The notes: generated by a model not told the origin, from the sequence alone. Counted from the first letter of the stretch, positions 27,327 to 34,151 are shown. The stretch is 35,494 nt of DNA from Candidatus Saccharimonadota bacterium (GCA_027357065.1 DAHVVZ010000009.1:1-35494), one strand, 5' to 3'. Numbers and translations: made by a program.

Positions 27327-28561
27327 GTAGAGGCGAGACAAACCCCTTTACTGCTGGATGTGCCGCCGATAGGGCAAATCAAGAAGTATTCATACCCGTC
27401 ATCGGAAGACGGACCGGTACAGAGTTCAAAATGCGTGAATTCACCTATGGTGTACTCGATTCAGATCCGCACAGCCCATTGTCTTGCGTGAGCGTAGCAA
27501 ATTCCTCACTGAGTGTTGACTTATGGAAGGGTTGTGCATGGCAGTGTAGCTACTGCCACGTGCAGGGCGGGCTGCAAGATTTAGACCCAGAAACCCTAAC
27601 TATGCCCAAACGACCAGAACCGCGATCGCGCTTTGAGGTCGAAGATGTGGTCGACGCACTGGTTGAACACCCTTTCTTTGAACGTAATAAGTCAGTCATA
27701 AGTATAGGCACGGCAAGCACTGAACCTTTTGCGCGTGGACCGGTTTCCGATTCGACATTTGAAATAATGGAGCAATTTGTCGCCAGGGGCTACAAAAATC
27801 CGTTCTGGGTTGTAACCAAAGCTGGCTTTCCTAAGGGCTATGAAGAACGCTTGAAAAGTGTTACGGAAAATGGGAACCAAGTTATGATTTCTATTTGCTG
27901 GGCCAATAACCCTAAGCATGTCGAGCCCGTACAAACAAACCGTTTCCGCAATGTGCAGGCCGCGCACGAAGCTGGCGCAACCATTAGTTGGTACTTACGC
28001 CCCCTCGCTGACAGCTGGAGTATTGATCCAACAAAGTTAGCAGAAACTTTCGAGACTGCCAGTAAATATGCGCCCTGGGTTGACGAAATTATCCCCGGAG
28101 GCTTGCGCTGGACAATGGGGATTGAGTACGGTGTAAATGAAGTACGCGGCCAAGAAATGCCTAATATTCCTCACAAAGATAACGTCAAAGACTTGAGTGA
28201 AGAAACCTGGGTTCTTATACACGAACTCGCAGAAAAGTACTTCCCGGGCGTACCGCTGTACCACAAATCTTCATGTGGCTTGAGCTTGATGCTCGAAGCC
28301 CCCAACCATAACCTCGTGCAGCGTCATAATCGTGATGCCTGCGAAGCGTCGACGTGCCCGGCCGCACAACGTGACCGATGTGAGTCATACCAAGTCCCTG
28401 GTCGCAGCGAGCTGCAGCACCGTCTTGCCACTATCGGTCTCAAAGAAATCGAAGTTGTTTCAGTTGATCAAGGCACTGGGAAGGTAACAACGAAGCCCGA
28501 ACTTGGCACACTAACATTTGCGCTCAAGCACTTGGTCGAAATACAAACCGCACGAGAGTAG
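27323..28561 (+). CDS. Radical SAM enzyme with extra C-terminal cysteines
   Basis: 412 residues from ATG 27323, chosen for the ATGA overlap with the AKR stop (an ATG at 27308 is also open). The [4Fe-4S]-SAM motif is GCAWQCSYCHVQGG (C71, C75, C78; CX3CX2C). A later Cys set (C317, C340, C345, C353, the last three in CEASTCPAAQRDRCESYQ) could bind an auxiliary cluster, as in several peptide- or tRNA-modifying members. The segment between, with WVVTKAGFPKGYEERL and MISICWANNP, fits a partial TIM barrel. It would start radical chemistry on an unknown substrate. The next gene starts 4 bases after its stop. Confidence 0.88.
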   Translation: MSRGETNPFTAGCAADRANQEVFIPVIGRRTGTEFKMREFTYGVLDSDPHSPLSCVSVANSSLSVDLWKGCAWQCSYCHVQGGLQDLDPETLTMPKRPEPRSRFEVEDVVDALVEHPFFERNKSVISIGTASTEPFARGPVSDSTFEIMEQFVARGYKNPFWVVTKAGFPKGYEERLKSVTENGNQVMISICWANNPKHVEPVQTNRFRNVQAAHEAGATISWYLRPLADSWSIDPTKLAETFETASKYAPWVDEIIPGGLRWTMGIEYGVNEVRGQEMPNIPHKDNVKDLSEETWVLIHELAEKYFPGVPLYHKSSCGLSLMLEAPNHNLVQRHNRDACEASTCPAAQRDRCESYQVPGRSELQHRLATIGLKEIEVVSVDQGTGKVTTKPELGTLTFALKHLVEIQTARE

Positions 28562-28565
28562 GCCT

Positions 28566-29309
28566 ATGGCGAAGAACACGGAAACTCCCAGGATTATCGA
28601 AGCTATTACGTTGCTCGACCCCAATGCAGCTATATTAGCGACGGATCATAATCCCGAAAGTGCGACCGACTTGCTTGTCGTAGGCGAGATGCCGCGCGAC
28701 GTGTACATAGAAAAGCTGAATGAATCTGCCATACTGGCACATTTCACACGTAAAAGAAGTGACGATGCACTTATTATTACTGCTGACAATGGATCCGCCT
28801 GCGGTGTTGCGTACTACGAGCAAAAATTGTTCAGCACGCGAATTCAAGCAATTGCAATGGGGCGCGAAGTTGACCCTATCGTGAAACCATGGTCAGTTGG
28901 GCCTTGGCTACCAGAAGCGTTTGCAGCAGATCTGTCCCAGGCACATGTACTACGGTCGAATCCAGCTGTCGAAAAAAAAGTCGCTCATTTTACAAACTAC
29001 CCGGAAGGGATGCGACAAGGCATACTGCAGCGTTGCATCGAAGAGATTACGATAAAAGCGAATCGCATGGGTCGTACAGCAGAAACGGTTAAAGACCTCG
29101 CATTCACCCAAACAGCTGCTGATATATGCATGGCAGGTATACGTGTAGCGCACGCCCGAGAGCGAGTGTACTTTCGTGGCCTACGATATGTGGATGAGAC
29201 CATACCAAAGCTCTCAGAGGGAGGCAGAGCGATTGCTAGTGAGCTTAGCACTACAGCCAACTACAGAGTAGCACTGGAGCTTATAAATCTTGGTTCGAGA
29301 CAGCAGTAA
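28566..29309 (+). CDS. Unknown protein, possibly nucleotidyltransferase-like
   Basis: 247 residues from ATG 28566, just after the radical SAM stop; an upstream ATG at 28518 would overlap that gene. I do not recognise a family with certainty. The layout ESATDLLVVGEMPRDVY early, then PWLPEAFAADLSQAHVLRSNPAVEKKV and a helical C-terminus, weakly recalls aminoglycoside/lincosamide-type nucleotidyltransferases, but the usual GSX(10)DXD is not intact. No signal peptide or membrane segment is seen. As the third gene of the AKR-radical SAM transcript it probably belongs to the same pathway. Its end overlaps the convergent second AlaRS-like gene by 29 bases. Confidence 0.7.
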   Translation: MAKNTETPRIIEAITLLDPNAAILATDHNPESATDLLVVGEMPRDVYIEKLNESAILAHFTRKRSDDALIITADNGSACGVAYYEQKLFSTRIQAIAMGREVDPIVKPWSVGPWLPEAFAADLSQAHVLRSNPAVEKKVAHFTNYPEGMRQGILQRCIEEITIKANRMGRTAETVKDLAFTQTAADICMAGIRVAHARERVYFRGLRYVDETIPKLSEGGRAIASELSTTANYRVALELINLGSRQQ

Positions 29310-30444
29310 GCAGCCAGTCAACTACCTCTTGGTCTAGCCCGTATGTTTGCTTATAGTCGCCGTAGTCTTCTTCTGTCGGTTGCTCGCCATGTCTGAGCAT
29401 ACCTTTCATAACGACACGCGTACCTTGCCGTAGTAAGCGTTCGAATCTGTCCTCTTCAGACCTGTAAATACCAACAACACGCTCGGGCTCAACAGCTAAG
29501 CCATGAGCTTGAATCGTATCTCTTATAACCGCGTCCATTATAATTTCTGGGGCATGCAGCCGAGCACGTACGAGCTCTGCAAACACCTTGCGAACAATGT
29601 ACTGCTCAGCCTTGGGGCCTGGCATAACATCGCATGACACCATGACGGCAGCCGCTCGTGCAAAGTCGGTAATACGACACGCAGTACCTTCATCAAGCCC
29701 ACTGAGCGTGCGCCTTGCATGTACCCAACTGGCAACTTCATAATCAGTACTCAGCCCATTAGCCGCTGCCGTCAGTCGATCTATACTTGCCCCCGAGTCA
29801 AACGCCACGATCCCTAGCGGGGACCTTTTTTCATCAATACCTTCGTGGGTCGTAAATACTATGTTCCACAGCTCGGTCGTTACTCCATCTGTTATCCTGC
29901 CAAGTTCGACTCGAGTACCACTTCGGCGTCTTTGGTTACACACGTGCGTGTTATCTTCGCTCACCAATAGCGTAGGCTCTAATCCTTCAAGCACAGTCAT
30001 GGAAAGAACATCGTCTGGGTGCACACGGGCAAATAAATTCTGGATGCCCAGTTGCTGCAATGTCGCAACGGCCGACGTAATAGCAAGTTGCTTAGCGGCA
30101 GCTTCGCCAAATTCAAAGAAACTAAAATGTCCGAGCATATCAAATGCAATATGGTGACGACCAGTACGCCCGACCTTACTCAGGCCATTTGCACGTATGC
30201 AACGCTGGACTGACGCCTGGCGGGGGTAAGCTGGTGGATATTGGTCACCAGAAAGCACATCCTCATACTGAACGCCGCCTGAAATGTTGAACAGTAACGT
30301 AGGGTTATCTGTTCTAATATCAGCGTTTATACCAAACTGAAACCCATAGCCCGAGAGCACCATTTGCGCAACATCAATTACCTCATGCTCGTCCATCGGC
30401 TCAAGGCGATACGATAGTTCGTGCGTACGTTTATCTTGAGACAT
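29281..30444 (-). CDS. Second, diverged AlaRS-like module
   Basis: 387 residues. Alignment by eye to AlaRS: TDNPTLLFNISGGVQYEDVL, VQRCIRANGLSKVGRTGRHH, FDMLGHFSFFEFGE, TELWNIVFTTHEG, a motif 3 equivalent with FDSGASIDRLTAA (Gly-Leu-Glu-Arg changed to Ser-Ile-Asp-Arg), then ITDFARAAAVMVSCDVMPGPKAEQYIVR. Editing and C-Ala domains are missing. The GPCGPCTE loop is replaced by sequence around CNQRRRSGTRVELG, so ATP or amino-acid binding may be altered. It could be a partner of the first module (pseudo-synthetase or adaptor) or may activate another amino acid. It lies opposite the other genes of the cluster and ends inside the preceding ORF. Confidence 0.8.
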   Translation of the reverse strand: MSQDKRTHELSYRLEPMDEHEVIDVAQMVLSGYGFQFGINADIRTDNPTLLFNISGGVQYEDVLSGDQYPPAYPRQASVQRCIRANGLSKVGRTGRHHIAFDMLGHFSFFEFGEAAAKQLAITSAVATLQQLGIQNLFARVHPDDVLSMTVLEGLEPTLLVSEDNTHVCNQRRRSGTRVELGRITDGVTTELWNIVFTTHEGIDEKRSPLGIVAFDSGASIDRLTAAANGLSTDYEVASWVHARRTLSGLDEGTACRITDFARAAAVMVSCDVMPGPKAEQYIVRKVFAELVRARLHAPEIIMDAVIRDTIQAHGLAVEPERVVGIYRSEEDRFERLLRQGTRVVMKGMLRHGEQPTEEDYGDYKQTYGLDQEVVDWLLTAVSNQDL

Positions 30445-30494
30445 ACTTTATACATTTATCATATCTATGTGTTTCTGTATATAAGCAATAAAAT

Positions 30495-30580
30495 TTGACG
30501 TTTAATAGAGTTAAGTTAAAGTCAAACAACTTAAAATTAGGTGCTATAAATGCTTGGTTCGAATCCAGTCCCCGGAGCCA
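30495..30580 (+). repeat. att-like copy 3: exact 26-base tRNA-Asn 3' end plus arm
   Basis: Bases 30555-30580 are identical to 22248-22273 of tRNA-Asn, ending in CCA. No 5' tRNA half is present. TTGAC lies 61 bases before the GGTTC of the T-arm (63 in copies 2 and 5), followed after 16-17 bases by TAAAGT. The flank AGCATAAGCAC equals that of copy 2. This is the right boundary of the 7.5 kb AlaRS/radical SAM cassette. Confidence 0.85.
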
Positions 30581-30603
30581 AGCATAAGCACAATGATTAT
30601 TGG

Positions 30604-30609
30604 TATAAT
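30604..30609 (+). promoter_or_regulatory. -10 box that sets the Nudix gene start
   Basis: TATAAT followed by 6 bases and ATG 30616. An upstream in-frame ATG at 30550 would read through the tRNA-like repeat and is rejected. Confidence 0.55.
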
Positions 30610-30615
30610 TTGTGT

Positions 30616-31149
30616 ATGCCACATATCCATACAGCTGATGGTCAGCATGATTTTACCGTAGGCGCTTATATAATAAGACAAGATATCGAAATGCCGAAAG
30701 CTCTTCTGCATTTACACAAAAGAAGCGGTATGCTTTTTCCAATTGGCGGACACATTGAACTTAATGAAACGCCCTGGCAAGCATTAGCTCGCGAAATAGC
30801 CGAGGAATCTGGCTACGATTTTTCTCAATTAATGGTATTACAACCTCAAAATGGATTAAGGACGCTCTCCGATGTAACAGCTCATCCAATACCTGTAGTT
30901 ATTAGTGATCATGATGTAAGCAGTACTCACTTCCATACAGATTTAGCGTATGCATTTATCGCTGATGATTTTCCTACAAATAATATAGACAAATCTGAGT
31001 CACAAGATTTAAGATGGTTAACGCTAGATCAAATAAAAACTTTAAATGTAGACATTATCTATCCAAACACAAAAGAAATATACACTTTTATAATAAATAC
31101 TTGCCTAAAAGACTGGGATAGAATAAGCGTTAATAAATACAAGCTATAA
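30616..31149 (+). CDS. Nudix hydrolase
   Basis: 177 residues. The complete Nudix box GX5EX7REUXEEXGU occurs as GGHIELNETPWQALAREIAE followed by ESGY, giving Mg2+-dependent hydrolysis of a nucleoside diphosphate linked to another group. The N-terminus (HDFTVGAYIIR) and the late LRWLTLDQIKTL strand-helix fit the fold. Which nucleotide is used cannot be told. It is the first gene of the third cassette and starts 36 bases after the tRNA-like repeat, so the repeat boundary is very close to its promoter. Confidence 0.88.
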   Translation: MPHIHTADGQHDFTVGAYIIRQDIEMPKALLHLHKRSGMLFPIGGHIELNETPWQALAREIAEESGYDFSQLMVLQPQNGLRTLSDVTAHPIPVVISDHDVSSTHFHTDLAYAFIADDFPTNNIDKSESQDLRWLTLDQIKTLNVDIIYPNTKEIYTFIINTCLKDWDRISVNKYKL

Positions 31150-31245
31150 ATCAGACATATTTATAAACTAGTAAAAAAGATTAATTCTTAAGACTGACAT
31201 TATTACGCAGATACAGTAATATAGTTTTTATATTTTAGGGGTTGC

Positions 31246-31506
31246 ATGGAGCACGATCCTTCTGTAAAAGTACCTGAAGCAAACGAGACCCTCGATAATT
31301 ACACTTCGGGTAAAATTGGTGGTCTTCAAAAACTGCAGCGCTTAGACGCAGATGTACCACCATACATAACTATTGGCGCTGATTTGTCTGAACCTGAAAT
31401 TAATGCATTATTAGAGCATCTTGATTCAGCAAGAAAAGAAATGCATAAGTTGGGTTATAAGCCATTATCTAAAGGTTTGGCCTCAATTCCTCACCCGATG
31501 CCTTAG
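31246..31506 (+). CDS. Small protein of unknown function
   Basis: 86 residues, not recognised. It is polar, with LEHLDSARKEMHKLGYKPL near the end and no membrane segment. AGGGG sits 4 bases before the ATG, closer than ideal. A/T-rich codon use resembles the Nudix gene. It could be a cassette accessory protein; no function is proposed. Confidence 0.55.
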   Translation: MEHDPSVKVPEANETLDNYTSGKIGGLQKLQRLDADVPPYITIGADLSEPEINALLEHLDSARKEMHKLGYKPLSKGLASIPHPMP

Positions 31507-31604
31507 ATAGAACAGATATTTTTAGTCTCTAAATTACACTCAAGCTCTTAACAGATAAGAAGGATTTCAAAATAGCCTCACCTTATGCGATAGTATAGAC
31601 ATAC

Positions 31605-31790
31605 CTAAATTCTAGAACCAAACGCAACCTGCGTTAAGTCTAGCTGTTTATCCTGGTTCTGCGCAAGCCAAGCATAGACTTCCTGTGGTGTATGCCATTG
31701 CAGTCGTTTCCTGGGCTTGTTGTTTAGCTCCCAAGCAATGTTATCTAATAGGGGTTTGTGAGTCTTGCGAGATATCACAAGCCTCTTTAT
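31605..31790 (-). pseudogene. C-terminal remnant of an IS30-family transposase
   Basis: The reading frame ending at 31605 encodes WELNNKPRKRLQWHTPQEVY, close to the conserved IS30-family C-terminus (L-N-x-R-P-R-K-x-L-x-x-x-T-P-x-E-V). The upstream part of the frame (beyond about 31790) does not look like transposase and overlaps the VapBC-type promoter, so only the tail remains. It is evidence of a past insertion in this cassette, cut by later rearrangement. Confidence 0.65.
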
Positions 31791-31818
31791 TAAGAATTTT
31801 ATAGCTTCTAGTTTACTA

Positions 31819-31854
31819 TTGACACGTGTATACATGTATATGTATACTGTATGC
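31819..31854 (+). promoter_or_regulatory. Promoter and palindromic operator of the VapBC-type operon
   Basis: TTGACA (31819-31824), 18 bases, TATACT (31843-31848), then 6 bases to ATG 31855: a consensus promoter for a leaderless mRNA. It contains nested palindromes: ACACGTGT (31822-31829), and GTATAC arms at 31828-31833 and 31842-31847 with TATACATGTATA between and overlapping. Autoregulation by the RHH antitoxin is the likely reading. Confidence 0.7.
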
Positions 31855-32103
31855 ATGAGTAACATACAATATACAATTCGAAATATTCCCGAAGATTTGG
31901 ATAAAAAGCTACGCCTAAGATCCAAAAAACGTGGTGAGAGCTTTAATAAAACCTTAATCCAAGCTCTGAGTTCATCTACCACCCTAACTAACACGTCTAG
32001 CGACATAGACTGGTTTTACGGTAGTGGCGGTATAGGCAGCGAGGAACTGCAAGCTTTTGCAGATCAACGTATAATCGATAAAGCTGCCTGGAATCTAAAA
32101 TGA
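31855..32103 (+). CDS. Ribbon-helix-helix antitoxin (VapB-type)
   Basis: 82 residues from ATG 31855. The N-terminus (IQYTIRNIPEDLDKKLRLRS, then KKRGESFNKTLIQAL) has the strand-helix-helix pattern of CopG/Arc-type antitoxins. The rest (DWFYGSGGIGSEELQAFADQ) is acidic and probably wraps the toxin. An upstream in-frame ATG at 31765 is rejected because promoter and operator lie between. The stop overlaps the toxin ATG by 4 bases. Confidence 0.85.
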   Translation: MSNIQYTIRNIPEDLDKKLRLRSKKRGESFNKTLIQALSSSTTLTNTSSDIDWFYGSGGIGSEELQAFADQRIIDKAAWNLK

Positions 32104-32495
32104 AAATTGCATTAGATACGAATGCCTACTCTTCATTGCAAATAGGCAATGTACCTACCTTAAAAAATATCGTAGACGAGGTAGAAGAGATAATATTGCC
32201 ATTTATCGTAGTCGCCGAGCTAAAAGCAGGTTTCCATAAGGGTCAGAAGAAAGTCGACAACTACAAAAAACTAGAAAAGTTTATAGGCATGGACAGGGTG
32301 CAATTACTTTGGGCTGACGATCTGACTAACGAACTCTACGCACGAATCTGGTCAGATCTTTCAAAACTAGGTAAACCTATTCCAACTAACGATATATGGA
32401 TTGCTGCTGTTTGCGTACAGCATCAGCTAGTATTAGCCACAAATGATATCCACTTCAGCAATATATCTTTGCTTCAAACCGTCAATTTTGAATGA
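32100..32495 (+). CDS. PIN-domain toxin (VapC-type)
   Basis: 131 residues with the four acidic PIN positions visible: D6 in ALDTNAYSSL, E in VVAELKAGFHKG, D in PTNDIWIAAVC, and D in LATNDIHF. VapC proteins are Mg2+-dependent RNases that often cut tRNA or rRNA. It is translationally coupled to the RHH antitoxin by an ATGA overlap. It is the last gene before the degenerate repeat at 32574, so the pair closes cassette three. Confidence 0.9.
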   Translation: MKIALDTNAYSSLQIGNVPTLKNIVDEVEEIILPFIVVAELKAGFHKGQKKVDNYKKLEKFIGMDRVQLLWADDLTNELYARIWSDLSKLGKPIPTNDIWIAAVCVQHQLVLATNDIHFSNISLLQTVNFE

Positions 32496-32573
32496 TTTTT
32501 CCAAACTATTTTTTTGCAGTTTAGTTTCACTTAACAAATTCTTAATCATGCCAGCATGCACATATACTAAATA

Positions 32574-32597
32574 GGTTCGACTCCAGTTCCCTCTAAC
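32574..32597 (+). repeat. Degenerate att-like trace
   Basis: GGTTCGACTCCAGTTCCC matches the tRNA-Asn T-arm region at 16 of 18 positions, then diverges (no GGAGCCA). No TTGAC arm is present at the usual distance. It may be the worn boundary between the VapBC-type and PemK-type cassettes. Confidence 0.4.
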
Positions 32598-32601
32598 GTA
32601 T

Positions 32602-32949
32602 TTATTTGCTAAATAAGCCGAACAATTTCTTTAATTCGTCTACTACGGCATTTTGGATCTCGGTCGACGCATAGCCAAGCTGTTCCTTTAAATCAATAAA
32701 AGGAAGAGGCGCAATCCGATGCAGCCTAATTGTTGAAGGTCGCATAAGGCCCAAGTCTTTGTAGTTATCTATAATAGGTATGTCGCCTTTAAGTTTGTGG
32801 TCTGCTTTTTTCGAATAAATTGGGGCTACAAGCAATATATTATGTTCGCCAACGGGTTCACTTATAGCAATGACCGGGCGCAGTTTTGAAGTGTTTTCTT
32901 CTATAAAACCTATTTCAGCGATATAGATATTCCACTGAATAATAGGCAT
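32602..32949 (-). CDS. PemK/MazF-type toxin
   Basis: 115 residues. The opening QWNIYIAEIGFIEENTSKLRPVIAIS is the strand-loop-strand of MazF-like toxins with the K-x-R-P-x-x-V-type core, followed by NILLVAPIYSKK and MRPSTIRLHRIAPL. It would be a sequence-specific endoribonuclease. The protein is somewhat diverged, with a helical C-terminus (NAVVDELKKLFGLF). The ATG follows the antitoxin stop after a single base, a toxin-antitoxin arrangement. Confidence 0.75.
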   Translation of the reverse strand: MPIIQWNIYIAEIGFIEENTSKLRPVIAISEPVGEHNILLVAPIYSKKADHKLKGDIPIIDNYKDLGLMRPSTIRLHRIAPLPFIDLKEQLGYASTEIQNAVVDELKKLFGLFSK

Positions 32950-32950
32950 C

Positions 32951-33220
32951 TTAGAAGTTCACTTTCTTCCCCATGCCTAAGTGGTAAATATCCTCTTCGG
33001 GATCATCAAGATAGCCACCGATACTATATGAATGTGCTGTCATTGCTCTAACTTCGGCTATATCATTATCTTCAGTTGTATCCGCAATAAGTTTTGACAA
33101 ACCCACTTTTAAAATTTCTGGGTCACTAAGAGTTGGGTAGCGTCTCTTCGCCAACGCTAAAGCTCTCGTTACTTCAGGTGTGCGTGTTAATCTTATGGCT
33201 GATGGGATTAATGTACTCAT
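32951..33220 (-). CDS. Antitoxin partner of the PemK/MazF-type toxin
   Basis: 89 residues from ATG 33220. IRLTRTPEVTRALALAKRRY and SDPEILKVGLSKLIAD suggest a ribbon-helix-helix DNA-binding start, and the acidic tail (YLDDPEEDIYHLG) would bind the toxin. TAGAAT (33232-33227) is 6 bases before this ATG, so the earlier ATG at 33226 is rejected. The role is inferred from place, size and layout. Confidence 0.72.
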   Translation of the reverse strand: MSTLIPSAIRLTRTPEVTRALALAKRRYPTLSDPEILKVGLSKLIADTTEDNDIAEVRAMTAHSYSIGGYLDDPEEDIYHLGMGKKVNF

Positions 33221-33226
33221 ACACAT

Positions 33227-33232
33227 ATTCTA
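33227..33232 (-). promoter_or_regulatory. -10 box of the PemK/MazF-type operon
   Basis: TAGAAT, then 6 bases, then ATG 33220 on the minus strand; a weak TTGATT lies upstream (33253-33248). This is the leaderless pattern again. Confidence 0.5.
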
Positions 33233-33270
33233 CCACAAAGTGTGCATAATCAACACTAAGTGTAAGGAAT

Positions 33271-33358
33271 TTGACAATTAGCAGAGGCAAGTTAAGGTAA
33301 AGCGAGCCTAAAATTTAGGCGGTCGTGGAGTTTAGTTCGAATCCAGATAGGGGAGCCA
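33271..33358 (+). repeat. att-like copy 5: tRNA-Asn 3' end plus conserved arm
   Basis: GTTCGAATCCAG (33335-33346) and GAGCCA (33353-33358) match tRNA-Asn; the six bases between are changed. The 60 bases before it, from TTGACA at 33271, align without gaps with those before copy 2 (from 22981), including GCGAGCCTAAAATT. It is the boundary between the PemK-type cassette and the CofE-like gene. Confidence 0.7.
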
Positions 33359-33416
33359 AAAAGCCTATATTTTAAAGGGGATCCAGTAGCATTCATGCGG
33401 CTAGATTTTAATTTGA

Positions 33417-33422
33417 TAAACT
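33417..33422 (+). promoter_or_regulatory. -10 box that sets the CofE-like start
   Basis: TAAACT, preceded by TGA as an extended -10, ends 6 bases before ATG 33429. This favours the ATG over an in-frame GTG at 33423. Confidence 0.45.
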
Positions 33423-33428
33423 GTGTCT

Positions 33429-34133
33429 ATGATTCAAAAAATAGTCATAACTCCAGTTGTAGCCATACCCTTAATAAAACCGGGTGATGATATATCGAGC
33501 ATAATCATCGACTCAATTCAAAAGAATGGGATTACTCTGAAAAAGCACGACATTGTTTGTGTAGCATCGAAGATTATTTCAATTTCAGAGAATAAGTATG
33601 TTGACCTCAAAAATATTACGGCTACACCTCAAGCAGAAAGTCTGCATAAAACAGTCCCCAGGAAAGACCCGCGCGTTATCCAACTAATCATTGATCAAGC
33701 CGGCAGAGCAAAAGAAAATATCAATATAACCGGTTCTTGGATAGGGGCAAAGAATCATATCGGTAGAGTTCTAACTAGTGCTGGAATTGATAAAATAGAC
33801 GAGAACACGGTCTTGACCCTACCTGACAATCCCGATTATTCAGCTAGTAAAATCGGAGAAAAAATTAAGTCAGAGCTTAATAAAAGTGTAGGAGTTTTAA
33901 TTACAGATAGCGACGGCAGGGAGGGCATCAACGGTGCAACTCAGCTGTGTATCGGCCTTTACGGAGTACCGCCTATTCGCAAAAAGGATGATTCGCCTGA
34001 AACCGCCTGTGATATGCTTGCTGCAGCCGCAGGTCTTGTGATGGGGCAGAGAGGCAATAATATCCCCGTAGTAGTGATAAGTGGTTATAAATATACATTT
34101 AACAGCAGCGTCAGACTGAAAGACGCATACTAA
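33429..34133 (+). CDS. CofE-like (F420-0:gamma-glutamyl ligase family) protein
   Basis: 234 residues from ATG 33429. Family landmarks: AIPLIKPGDDISSIIIDSI at the start, DIVCVASKIISISENK, then the core VLITDSDGREGINGATQL followed by CIGLYGVPPI, and DSPETACDMLAAAAGLVMGQ. CofE adds glutamates to coenzyme F420-0. No other F420 gene is present here, so the true substrate may be another acceptor, such as a folate-like or peptide substrate. It is the lone gene of the fifth cassette. Confidence 0.82.
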   Translation: MIQKIVITPVVAIPLIKPGDDISSIIIDSIQKNGITLKKHDIVCVASKIISISENKYVDLKNITATPQAESLHKTVPRKDPRVIQLIIDQAGRAKENINITGSWIGAKNHIGRVLTSAGIDKIDENTVLTLPDNPDYSASKIGEKIKSELNKSVGVLITDSDGREGINGATQLCIGLYGVPPIRKKDDSPETACDMLAAAAGLVMGQRGNNIPVVVISGYKYTFNSSVRLKDAY

Positions 34134-34151
34134 GTTTAAGATCAGTACGCT

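Noticed and set aside
30550-31149. Longer Nudix protein starting at 30550
   Set aside because: The extra N-terminus is translated tRNA-like repeat and promoter; TATAAT sits 6 bases before ATG 30616.
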